Below, in pieces: positions 36,675-48,365 of a stretch of DNA of 64,000 bases. The position numbers and the translations under genes are program-made. Source of the DNA: Amblyomma americanum (lineage: Eukaryota; Arthropoda; Arachnida; Ixodida; Ixodidae); contig NC_135504.1 in the NCBI RefSeq assembly GCF_052857255.1, forward strand, positions 137,256,929 through 137,320,928, written 5' to 3'. A model generated the notes under the pieces. The model did not search any database and was not told the origin of the DNA. It saw only the letters and a list, made by a program, of their open reading frames with translations. Positions within the stretch are counted from its first letter, which is position 1. Each line of letters opens with the position of its first letter.

Positions 36675-37042
36675 ACAGAAATGCGACGTCTTCCTACTCG
36701 AGGCAACTGAAGGAGGGCGGAAGTACAAGGCGGCGGACGAGCTATAGCGTGGCACGTCCAGAGGAGAAGATTTCAAGAGTGACAGCTGGTCAACGCCGAC
36801 GTGACGCTGAAGGTCCAAGTCAGCGGGCAGCTGAAGGAACCAGGTGACCAGAGTTAAGGAGGGCGCTGTTGATCAGGAGGAGCCGACGACGACGCGGATC
36901 AAGGAGACGAGTTCCAACCGGGACCGTGCGGCGCAGCGACCAACTTCCGGGCCAGTCTTCCATGCTGGGGCACCGGCAGCCTCGTAAAGCGGAACTTCGG
37001 TAGCCGGGCGAGTACCTTTCTGTTTCTGTCGGGTTTGTGCTT
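36675..37042 (+). other. Untranslated leader of copy 2
   Basis: 368 bp, nearly identical to the leader of copy 1, ending at the first in-frame ATG (37043). GTG at 37037 also lies in frame but would not be expected to start translation in an animal. No other gene seen. Confidence 0.6.
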
Positions 37043-39886
37043 ATGCCAAAGCCTTGCGTTTTGAGAAGTGACAGTGTTACACAGAAAGAGATGGAGAACG
37101 GGGCAGGAAACGGAGAGTTGGCAGCCGCGGGTCAGGCAAATGAGGGTCCGACGCACCCTCTGACAGTTAGCGCGCCGGTGCAACAAATGACCGAGTTGCA
37201 AGTGCAATTACGAATTGCTGAACTAGCGGTGGAAAAGGAGCGGTTGGCTTTGGAAAATACAAGGCTGAATCTTAAGCAGAGCGGAACAGCGGGTGGGCTT
37301 GGTGAGAGCGCGGGAGCGAGCGGAAGAATGGACGAGGACAGAAGGTTGAAATTTGCTAACCTTATGAAAGGCGTCCTCACGCCGATGCCGCTTCAAGAAG
37401 CCCTGGTACCAGGGTGGTTCGAGGACGTAGAGGCCACGTTGGGGTCATACGAAGCTCCAACCCAGTGGTGGGCTGGACTAGTTTTGCCACACCTAAGCGA
37501 GAGGGCACGCATGCTACTCACGCGGTTGTCCGCAGAGGAAAGGAGCGAGTATGCACTCCTGAAAGCTAAAGTGTTAGACGGCTTGAGGCTCACTGCCGCC
37601 GAATACAAGCGTCTTTACTCATCCGCGAACAAAAACCCAAATGAGACGTGGGAGCAGTTTGCGGTACGCCTGCAGAACTACCTGGAATACTATTTAAACA
37701 GCTGTCAGGTAACTTCGTTAGAGGAGTTCAAACTGCTAGCCGTCGCGGACCGACTAAAGGAAGCCCTCAGTGCAGAGGCGAGAGCGCACATTGCTCTAAA
37801 TGATAAGCCAGGGTTCGTAAAACCTAATGAGATTGTGACGCTGGCAGAAAACCACGACGAATGCCGAAGATATAAGGTCGGGAAAGCAGCGAGCGCGGCG
37901 GTGGCGACGAACGAGGCAGTCGAGGTAACACAGCGCGACGGAACCCAGTCCCGACCAAACAACACGCGGCCCCGGGGACGTGGACAGTGTTTCCATTGCC
38001 ACGGGCATGGGCACATCGCAAGATTTTGCCCGAAAAGACAAACCGCGGAAAAGCCAGACATGGGGGGCGGACGCGCAGACCAGGAATCAGTAATCGCCCG
38101 AATATCGGTCCCCTTGCATGACAGGGAGACAGTGCACGGCTCAGTGGAAAGGCAGCCCGCGGAGGAGAAAGTCAGCGCCGGAGAGGTGACATTGTTGAGT
38201 AGCGGGAACGCTATAAGTGCGCGCATTGACTCATGGGCCGACATCAAGGTCTTCCGCAGGTCGCTCGTGCCGCGATATGAATGCGCGGGGGCAACAATAA
38301 AATTAACCGGGGCTTTCGGAAAGCAGGTTGTCGCGGAGCTGGCGTACGTTCCCCTAGTAACAACTCAGGGAGCACCGCGAGTATCATTTGACCCGTCGGA
38401 GCGGGGCATACTGTGTGCAGTCACAGACGAGCTTATAACTGGGATAAGCGCGTTAATCACTCCCGAAGACTATGAGCAGCTTCTGAGCGATCGTGTCCAT
38501 GCGCAAGAACAGGGAGAAGCCGAGGGTTCTGACGAAGAAATCGAAGAGAGGGAGAAGCGGGTTGACGAGGTTCTAGCGGGCGCGGTAGCAGCAGATTGCA
38601 GCGAAGGGGAAACCGCGGTGGCACAGACGACGCGGCAACGGTTTCGCGAGAAGCAGATTGGAGACGAATCACTCCAGGAAGCGTGGGCTCAGGCTAGAGA
38701 GGGAACACACGGCATGGCGGTCCGGGACGAGCTTTTGTTCCACCAGGAGCCTGTTGCTGGGCATCCATGTACTCAGCTTGTCCTCCCAACCGAGCGACGC
38801 GCAGAGGTGTTAAAAATGGCGCACGACTCAGTGTGGGCAGGTCATCTCGGCGAGCGGAAAACGCTTCAGCGGATAAAGGCTTCATTCTTCTGGCCCGGGG
38901 TCACACGCGACGTGAAGCAGTACTGCCGCTCATGCCACTCATGTCAGGTGAAGTCGCGTGCACGCACAGCAGATCGAGTGCCGATCGCGCCGATCGCTAG
39001 ACCAGAGGCCGCATTCCAAGTGGTAAACATCGACTGCATAGGACCGATAGAACCACCGTCAGCTCGAGGGCACCGCTATGCACTTTGTGTAGTTGACATG
39101 AACACGCGTTGGCCCGAAGTCGTGTGTTTAAAAGCGCTGACCGCTAAGGCCACGTGTGACGCTCTTCTGCAAGTATTCGCGCGCCTAGGAGTCCCTGAAA
39201 CAGTGTGCTGTGACCAGGGCACAAATTTTACCGCAAAGCTTACACAAGAGCTTCTCAGAAAATTGGGCGCCTCTCCGAGGTTTTCCACGCCGGACCACCC
39301 TCAAAGCAACGGTCTGGTCGAGCGCTGGAATGGAACATTCAAATCCATGCTATTCCAGATTATTCAGGAGCACGGACGTGACTGGGATAGGCTTGTGCCA
39401 TTCTTGCTCTGGGCTTACAGAGAGGTCCCTAATGAGACGACCGGGCAGTCGCCGTTTGAGTTAATGTATGGCAGAATACCGACTGGACCGCTATCCATTT
39501 TCCAAAAAACTTGGACGGGAGACTGGGCAGTACCAGATTCTTTGGCAACGCCGGCGGCAGAGTACCTGTCAGCTTTGCGCGAGAAGCTGGCCGAGGCAAA
39601 CGCAAAGGCTAGTAACAACAGCACGGTAGCGCAACGCAGGTACACTGGACAATACAACTTGCGCGCTGTCGATAAACACTTCACAGATGGGCAGCAGGTG
39701 TTGTTGCTTGAAAGGGATGGCGAGGGAAAGTTGATGTCCAAGTGGACGGGGCCTGTGACGGTAATGCGGAAGACGCGCCCGTACAGTTATCTGATGAAGC
39801 TCGACAATGGCGCATGTCGGACTGTCCACGCAAACAAGCTCAGAGCATACCACGCACGGGTGAATGTAGTAGCGGTGATATTATAG
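37043..39886 (+). pseudogene. gag-protease-integrase part of copy 2 gag-pol
   Basis: A 947-codon open frame ending in TAG at 39884-39886, where copy 1 has GAG. Domains: charged Glu/Leu/Arg helix, about 49-80, possibly a short coiled coil; capsid with a SCAN-like C-terminal part, about 103-273; CCHC zinc knuckle with CX2CX4HX4C spacing, 316-329 (37988-38029); protease with Asp 396, where the expected Asp-Ser-Gly reads Asp-Ser-Trp (38228-38236); integrase HHCC domain, complete here, 594-634; DDE core Asp 664, Asp 724, Glu 760; GPY/F-like module, about 899-935. Gag and Pol are in one frame with no stop or frameshift between them, so processing would rely on the protease. The protease change probably abolishes activity. 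The integrase looks intact. Confidence 0.9.
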
Positions 39887-41362
39887 GGCGACGCGGAGTT
39901 CGGCGACGTGCCCACGTTCCCCATGCGCTCAGTGCCAGGCGACGCGCTGCCGCCGGGTGCTCTCGAACATTTGAACGAAGCGCAGCGCCGAGATCTAGAG
40001 GCACTGATCGAGGTGAATGGCCAGGTTTTCAGCAGTAGGCCCGGCAAATGCACGCTAGGAGCGCACAAAATCGTGCTAAAGGAGGGTGCTCAGCCACGGG
40101 CTGGCCATGCGTACAAGGTCCCGATGGCGTATCGGAAGGAAGTGGAGAGGCAAGTAGATGAGCTCCTGGAGTGGGGACTAATATATCCCGTTGAGAGTCC
40201 TCATGCTCACCCAGTGGTTTGCGTCGCTAAAAAAGATGGGGGGCTGCGCCTGTGCTGCGATTATCGGAAGTTGAATGCGATAACCGAGCAGGACGCCTTT
40301 CCGATGAGCCTACCGTCCGAGCTGCTGTTCCGAGTAGCGAAGGCCAACTTCATCAGCCTAATAGACATGCTGAGAGGCTATTGGCAAATATCCCTTGACG
40401 AGCAGGCACAGGCCCTCACGGCATTCGTCACTCCGGTGGGGCAGTACGCATGGAGGGTCATGCCCTTCGGCCTTCGAAATGCGAGTTCGACATTTCAGAG
40501 GGTCATAAACCAGGTACTAGCACCGCACCGCGAGTACGCATGCGCCTACATAGATGACCTCGCGATTTACTCAGACACCTGGGAGGAGCATTTGAGGCAC
40601 GTTCGGGCGGTGCTCGCTTCGATCGCAGCCGCCGGGTTCACCGTGAATGCAGGCAAATGTCATTTCGCGAGACGAGAAGTCGAAATTTTGGGCCATGTGG
40701 TTGGGTCGGGGAAGCACAGCGCTAATCCAGGAAAGGTCAAGGCAATAGACGAGATGTCGAGGCCCCAAACAAAGAAGGAGCTCAGAAGCTTTCTGGGCTT
40801 AGCTAACTATTACCGACAATATGTCCCCGACTATTCTCGCGTCGTGCTCCCACTGACGAGCTTAACTAACAGGCGGACACCGCAGCAGCTCCCATGGGAT
40901 GACGAGGCGCAGAAAGCTTTTGATGAGGTGAAAGCTTGCTTGAAGAGCGCATCCTCACTTCATGCGCCTGACCCAAGTAAGGAGTTCGTGCTCGCAACCG
41001 ATGCTTCGGACTACGCGGTGGGTGCCTGCCTTGCCCAGTGCGATGACGAGGGCCGCGAGCAGCCTATCGCTTTTCTGAGCAAAAAGCTAAGCCCGGCTCA
41101 GACCCGCTGGGCGACTATCGAGAAGGAGGCTTATGCCATCATTTGGGCATTAGGGCGACTTGAAGTCTGGTTGTGTGGCGCACAAATTAGGGTCATAACG
41201 GACCGTAACCCGCTCAAATATTTGACTCTGAGTAGTCCGCACAGCGCCAAGCTGACACGCTGGGCACTCGCTCTGCAGAGATTCGATATCCGGGTCGAGC
41301 ACAAAAAGGGGGAGCAAAACGCTAATGCCGATGCAATGTCGCGACTCGTAGCTGCCAACTAG
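39887..41362 (+). pseudogene. reverse transcriptase-RNase H part of copy 2 gag-pol
   Basis: The same frame continues for 491 codons after the stop at 39884 to TAG at 41360-41362. Reverse transcriptase carries the LIDMLRGYWQI block, PFGL and YIDD (from 40547). RNase H carries the TDAS, EKEA and TDRNPL blocks. All catalytic residues seen in copy 1 are present. Without readthrough this part is cut off from Gag; the first in-frame ATG lies at 39929, but reinitiation is unlikely. Apart from the upstream stop the enzyme itself looks sound. Confidence 0.9.
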
Positions 41363-41551
41363 AGGCGTGGGGGTATCCGGGGCCTGGAGTTATGTCATGT
41401 ATGGAGGTGTACCCTGAGGCTTTGGCAACGCATATGGTTCGGCAGCGGCAGATGGTGCTTCTTCGGCTCCGGGCCCGCGGCACGTTGGTCTGTTTCGGTT
41501 TTCTGTGTGTGCTTCATTCCAAGATGTTATGCAGCACACTTGGTGGGGAGG
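41363..41551 (+). other. 3' untranslated region and purine-rich tract, copy 2
   Basis: 189 bp without a gene, ending in GGTGGGGAGG (41542-41551) against the LTR, identical to copy 1. No env. Confidence 0.75.
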
Positions 41552-42547
41552 TGTCATGCGCGGCTGGCTTGGACACATCCGGAGCCTCAAGTAATCACGT
41601 ACGGAACGCCGCCTGTATGTGGACAAGAAAGCGTACGCTGTGATCGATTTCCTTTTGACTCCACATGGAACTAACGAGTCAAGCGGACGGCGACGGAGGG
41701 GAGTTCGGGGTGCGCAGACGACCCAGCTTGGCCGCACCCCATTGTTCGCAGCCCGCTCCGAGAAGCAGCACTGAAGGCGCGTCGCCTTTCATCCCTACCG
41801 CGGCGACGCTGCCCAAGGCCATTACCCGTGCGGCGGTCGTTCAGTGTGTGGCTAGGAGGCAATTTTGAAGACGCGTTCGTCATGTTCACTGTGAGCGCTT
41901 ATCAGCTCCATATGACTGCCAGGCACTTCCTGTACACGTGGGGCATCAGGAAGAATTGGGGAGCGATGGCGCCTTAAGTGGCACGGCTTTCGACAATCTG
42001 TGCGGCCCTCGCATGCTCTTTAAGCGAGTAATCATGCCGCCCCGCGGGAGAGGATGGAGTGATCCGAGAGGGGAATTGTTAGTATTCGTGACAATGACCT
42101 GTCCCCTCTCCCCAATCTTTGATTGGGCGTGTTTTACGCTCCTCTGTCTCTTTTTCAATGTGTTTTCCTCTCCCATGTGTTTTATTGGATGTGTTTTCCT
42201 TTCCCCGGTCCTTGATTGGATGCGTGCTTGTGTTTTGACCTAATTGGTTGGTGTCCCCACTGAGGGCGGGGACTTAGGGATTAAAAGAAGACGTTTTGGT
42301 AGGACCGGGGGTTGATTTCGTCTGGTCACTCTGCGGATCAATCACTATGTACATAGTTATTCTCCTTGTTGTACCTTCCGTTCTGTCTTAACTATTTTAT
42401 GTGTGATTAAACAGTTTACTTCCTGAAGTTCCACGAGTAATGTGACTGAGCAAGTTTAGAATCTCAAGACGTCGGCATCCAACAACTTCTACCTTTCCCC
42501 TTCGGGCTGACATCAAGGAAGAGAAAGGGGTAAAAAGGAACGCAACT
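41552..42547 (+). repeat. 3' LTR, copy 2 (996 bp)
   Basis: Begins TGTCATGCG and ends GCAACT. It is the most divergent of the four LTRs, with private changes such as GGCCGCACC, GCACTGAAGG and CCCGTGCGG. The ATTAAA hexamer is at 42406-42411. Confidence 0.95.
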
Positions 42548-42552
42548 CACAT
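42548..42552. repeat. Target site duplication, right, copy 2
   Basis: CACAT, matching 35663-35667; the satellite monomer resumes at once. Confidence 0.93.
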
Positions 42553-45500
42553 GCTCCATAGTAAGGCGATTAATCAGCGGTGGCGGCAAAGCAACTGATT
42601 TTTCCAGGGAATACATGCCCCTGCACTAATATGTAGGCAAGCCCAGTGAACCGTTATAGATGACCTACAGCTGTGACCTCAGCGAAATCATGCCTACACG
42701 AGCATACAACCAGCATCCCATTCCCCGGATAATTCAGTATACTTGGTGGCACCGACCTTAGACATATGTTGCAATTATTCGTTTTTGTAGCACAACTTCT
42801 GTGGCCGACTGGGCTCATCACCAGCACGGACGCACATGCTCCATTGGAAGGCGGTTTATCGGCGGTGGCGGCAAAGCGGCTGATTTTTCCAGGGAATACA
42901 CGGCCCTGCACAAAGACAAAGCAAGCCCAGTGAACGGTTATAGACGAGCTACAGCTGTGACCTCCGCGAAATCATGCATTCACAAACATACAACCAGCAT
43001 CCCATTCCCTGGATAATTCAGTTGACTTGATAGAACCGACCATAGACATATGTTGCAATTCTTCGTTTTTGTAGCGCAGGTTATGTGGTCGACTTGTCAC
43101 ATCACCAGCACAGACGCACATGCTCCATAGTAAGGCGGTTTATCGGTGGTGGCGGCAAAACGGGAGATTCTTCTATGGAATAGATGCACCTGCACTAAGA
43201 TGAATCAGTCCCAGTGAATCGTTATAGAGGAGCTATCGCTCTGACCTCAGCGAAATCATACCTACACGAACATGCAACCAGAATCCCATTCCCCGGATAA
43301 TTCAGTGGACTTGGTGCCACCGACCAGAGACACATGTTGGAATTCTTCGTTTTTGTAGCACAGGTTCTGTGGCCGACTGGGCTCATCATAAGCACGGACG
43401 CACATGCTCCATAGGAAGGCGGTTTATCGGCGGTGGCGGCAAAGCGGCTGAATTTTCCGGGGAATACACGCCCCTGCACAAAGACGAAGCAAGCTCAGTG
43501 AACCGTTATAGACGAGCTACAGCTGTGACCTCCACGAAATCATGCATTCACAAACATACAACCAGCATCCTATTGCCTGGATAATTCAGTTGACTTGATG
43601 GAACAGACCATAGACACATGTTGCAATTCTTCGTTTTTGTAGCGCAGGTTCTGTGGTCCACTGAGCTCATCACCAGCATGGACGCACATGCTCCATAGTA
43701 AGGCGGTTAATTGGTGGTGGCGGCAAAACGGGAGATTCTTCTATGGAAAAGATGCCCATGCACTAAGATGATGCAAGCCCAGTGAATCCTTACAGACGAG
43801 CTATCGCTGTGATCTCAGAGAAATCATGCCTACACGAACATACAACCAGCATCTCCTTCGCCGGATAATTCAGATGACTTGATAGAACCGACCATAGACA
43901 TAAGTTGCAATTCTTCGTTTTTGTAGCGCAGGTTTTGTGGTCGACTTGTCTCATCACCAGCACGGACGCACATGCTCCATAGTAAGGCGGTTTATCGGTG
44001 GTGGCGGTAAAACGGGAGATTATTCAATGGAATAGATGCCCCTGCACTAAGACGAAGCAAGCCCAGTGAACCGTTATAGACGAGCTACAGCTGTGACCTC
44101 CGGGAAATCACGCATTCACAAACATACAACCAGCATCCCATTCCCTGGATAATTCAGCCAACTTGATGGAACTGACCATAGACACATGTTGCAATTCTTC
44201 GTTTTTGTAGCGCAGGTTCTGCGGTCGACTGGGCTCATCACCAGCACGGACGCACATTCTCCATAGTAAGGCGGTTTATCGGTGGTGGCGAAAAACGGGA
44301 GATTCTTCTATGGAACAGATGCCCCTGCACTAAGATGAAGCAAGCCCAGTGAATCGTTATAGACGAGCTATCGCTGTGATCTCAGCGAAATCATGCCTAC
44401 ACGAACATACAACCAGCATCTCCTTCGCCGGATAATTCAGTTGACTTGATAGACCGACCATAGACATATGTTGCAATTCTTCGTTTTTGTAGCGCAGGTT
44501 CTGTGGTCGACTTGTCTCATCACCAGTACAGACGCACATGCTCCATAGTAAGGCGGTTTATCGGTGGTGGCGGCAAAACGAGAGATTCTTCTATGGAATA
44601 GACGCACCTGCACTAAGATGAAGCAATCCCAGTGAATCGTTATAGACGAGCTATCGCTGTGACCTCAGCGAAATCATACCTATTCGAACAAGCAACCAGA
44701 ATCCCATTCCCCGGATAATTCAGTGGCCTTGGTTGCACCGACCATAGACACATGTTGCAATTCTTCGTTTTTGTAGCAGAGGTTCTGTGGCCGACTGGAC
44801 TCATCACCTGCAGGGAAGCACATGTTCCATAGGGAGGGCGGTTTATCAGCGATGGTGACAAAGCAGCTGCTTTTTCCAATGAATACATGCCCCTACACTA
44901 AGATGAAGCAAGCCCAGTGAACCGTTATAGACGAGCTACAGCTATGACCTCGGCAAAATCATGCCCACACGAGCATACAAAAAGCATCTCATTCGCCGGT
45001 TAAATCAGTGGCCTTGGTTGCACCGACCATAGACACATGTTGGAACTCTTCGTTTTTGTAGCACAGCTTCTGTGGCCGACAGGGCTCATCACCAGCACGG
45101 AAATACATGCTCCATAGTAAGGCGGTTTATCAGCGATGGCGGCAAAGCAGCTGTTTTTTCCAGGAAATACATGCCCCTTCACTAAGATGAAGCAAGCCCA
45201 GTGAACCGTTATAGACGAGCTACAGCTGTGATCTCAGCGAAATCATGCCTACACGAGCATACAAACAGCATCGCATTCCCCGGATAAGTCAGTGGACTTG
45301 GTGGCACCGACCTTAGACATATGTTGAAATTATTCGTTTTTGTAGCACAATTTCTCTGGCCGACTGGGCTCATCACCAGCACGGACGCACATGCTCCATT
45401 GGAAGGCGGTTTATCGGAGGTGGCGGCAAAGCGGCTGATTTTTCCAGGGAATACACGGCCCTGCACAAAGACGAAGCAAGCCCAGTGAACCGTTATAGAC

Positions 45501-48365
45501 GAGCTACAGCTGTGACCTCCGCGAAATCATGCATTCACAAACATACAACCAGCATCCCATTCCCTGGATAATTCAGTTCACTTGATGGAACCGACCATAG
45601 ACACATGTTGCAATTCTTCGTTTTTGTAGCGCAGGTTCTGTGGTCGACTTGTCTCATCACCAGCACAGACGCACATGCTCCATAGTAAGGCGGTTTATCG
45701 GTGGTGGCTCAAAACGAGAGATTCTTCTATGGAATAGATGCACCTGCACTAAGATGAAGCAATCCCAGTGAATCGTTATAGACGAGCTATCGCTGTGACC
45801 TCAGCGAAATCATACCTATTCGAACATGCAACCAGAATCCCATTCCCCGGATAATTCAGTGGACTTGGTGCCACCGACCAGAGACACATGTTTCAATTCT
45901 TCGTTTTTGTAGCAGAGGTTCTGTGGCCGACTGGGCTCATCACCAGCACGGAAGCACATGCTCCATAGTAAGGCGGTTTATCAGCAATGGCGGCAAAGCA
46001 GCTGCTTTTTCCAGGAAATACATGCCCCTTCACTAAGATGAAGCAAGCCCAGTGTACCGTTATAGACGAGCTACATCTGTGACCTCAGCGAAATCATGCC
46101 TAGACGAACATACAACCTGCATCTCATTCGCCGGATAATTCAGTTGACTTGGCACCGACCATAGTCACATGTTGCAAGTCTTCGTTTTTGTAGCACAGTT
46201 TATGTGGCCGACTAGGCTCGTCACCAGCACGGAAGCACATGCTCCATAGTACGGTGGTTTATCAGCGATGGCGGCAAAGCAGCTGTTTTTTCCAGGAAAT
46301 ACATGACCCTTCACTAAGATTAAGCAAGCCCAGTGTACCGTTATAGACGAGCTAAATCTGTGACCTCAGCGAAATCATGCCTACACGAGCATACAAACAG
46401 CATCCCATTCCCCGGATAATTCAGTGGATTTGGTGGCACCGACCTTACACATATGTTGAAATTATTCGTTTTTGTAGCACAATTTCTGGGGCCGACTAGG
46501 CTCATCACCACCACGGACGCACATGCTCCATAGGAAGGCGGTTTATCGACGGTGGCGGCAAAGCGGCTGATTTTTCCAGGGAAACACTCGCCCCTGCATA
46601 AAGACGAAGCAAGCCCAGTGAACCGTTATGGACGAGCTACAGCTTTGACCTCCGCAAAATCATGCATTCACAAACATACAACCGGCAACACATTCGCACG
46701 AAAATTCAGTGGACTTGGTGGCACCGACCATAAACACATGGTGCAATTCTTCGTTTTTGTAGTACAGGTTCTGTGGCCGTCTGGGCTCATCACCGGGACC
46801 TAAGCACATGCTCCACAGTAAGGCGGTATATCAGCGATGGCGGCAAAGCAGCTGCTTTTTCCAGGAAATACATGCCCCTGCACTAAGATGAAGCAAGCCC
46901 AGTGAACCGTTATAGGCGAGCTACAGCTATGACCTCAGCGAAATCATGCCTACACGAACATACAGCCAGCATCTCACTCGCCGTATAATTCAGTGGACTG
47001 TGTGGCACCGACCATAGACACATGTTGGAATTCTTCGTTTTTGTAGCACAGGTTCTGTGGCCGACTGGGCTCATCACCAGCAGGGAAGCACATGCCCCAT
47101 AGGAAGGCGGTTTATCAGCAATGGCGCCAAAGCAGCTGCGTTTTCCAATGAATACATGCCGCTACACTAAGATGAAGCACGCCCAGTGAACCGTTATAGA
47201 CGAGCTACAGCTATGACCTCGGCGAAAGCATGCCTACACGAGCATACAACCAGCAACTCATTCGCCGGATAATTCAGTGGACTTGGTGGCACTGACCATT
47301 GACACATGTTGCAATTCTTCGTTTTTGTAGCACAGGTTATGTGGCCGACTGGGCTCATCACCAGCACGGAAGCACATGGTCCATAGTAAGGCGGTTTATC
47401 AGCGATGGCGGCAAAGCAGCTGCTTTTTCCAGGAAATACATGTCCCTTCACTAAGATGAAGCAAGCCCAGTGTACCGTTATAGACGAGCTACATCTGTGA
47501 CCTCAGCAAAATCATGCCTACACGAGCATACAACCAGCATCCCATTCCCCGGATAATTCAGTAGACTTGGTGGCACCGACCATAGACACATGTTGGAATT
47601 CTTCGTTTTTGTGTTCTGTGGCCGACTGGGCTCATCATAAGCACAGACGCACATGCTCCATAGGAAGGCGGTTTATCGGCGGTGGCGGCAAAGCGGCTGA
47701 ATTTTCCGGGGAATACACGCCCCTGCACAAAGACGAAGCAAGCTCAGTGAACCGTTATAGACGAGCTACAGCTGTGACCTCCACGAATTCATGCATTCAC
47801 AAACATACAACCAGCATCCTATTGCCTGGATAATTCAGTTGACTTGATGGAACAGACCATAGACACATGTTGCAATTCTTCGTTTTTGTAGCGCAGGTTC
47901 TGTGGTCCACTGAGCTCATCACCAGCATGGACGCACATGCTCCATAGTAAGGCGGTTAATCGGTGGTGGCGGCAAAACGGGAGATTCTTCTATGGAAAAG
48001 ATGCCCATGCACTAAGATGAAGCAAGCCCAGTGAATCCTTACAGACGAGCTATCGCTGTGATCTCAGAGAAATCATGCCTATACGAACATACAACCAGCA
48101 TCTCCTTCGCCGGATAATTCAGATGACTTGATAGAACCGACCATAGACATAAGTTGCAATTCTTCGTTTTTGTAGCGCAGGTTTTGTGGTCGACTTGTCT
48201 CATCACCAGCACGGACGCACATGCTCCATAGTAAGGCGGTTTATTGGTGGTGGCGGTAAAACGGGAGATTATTCAATGGAATAGATGCCCCTGCACTAAG
48301 ACGAAGCAAGCCCAGTGAACCGTTATAGACGAGCTACAGCTGTGACCTCCGGGAAATCACGCATT

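Larger units (their letters stand above)
35668..42547 (+). mobile_element. Gmr1-like Ty3/gypsy LTR retrotransposon, copy 2
   Basis: A full-length 6880-bp element collinear with copy 1, starting 34383 bp further on and about 99% identical internally. Structure: LTR, serine-tRNA-type primer site, leader, a single gag-pol frame with one internal stop, purine-rich tract, LTR. Its LTRs differ at roughly 16 positions. It lies in the same target site with the same flanking monomer variants as copy 1, so it was most likely copied as part of the array rather than inserted independently. The in-frame stop between integrase and RT and a Gly-to-Trp change in the protease active site make it probably inactive. 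Confidence 0.95.
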
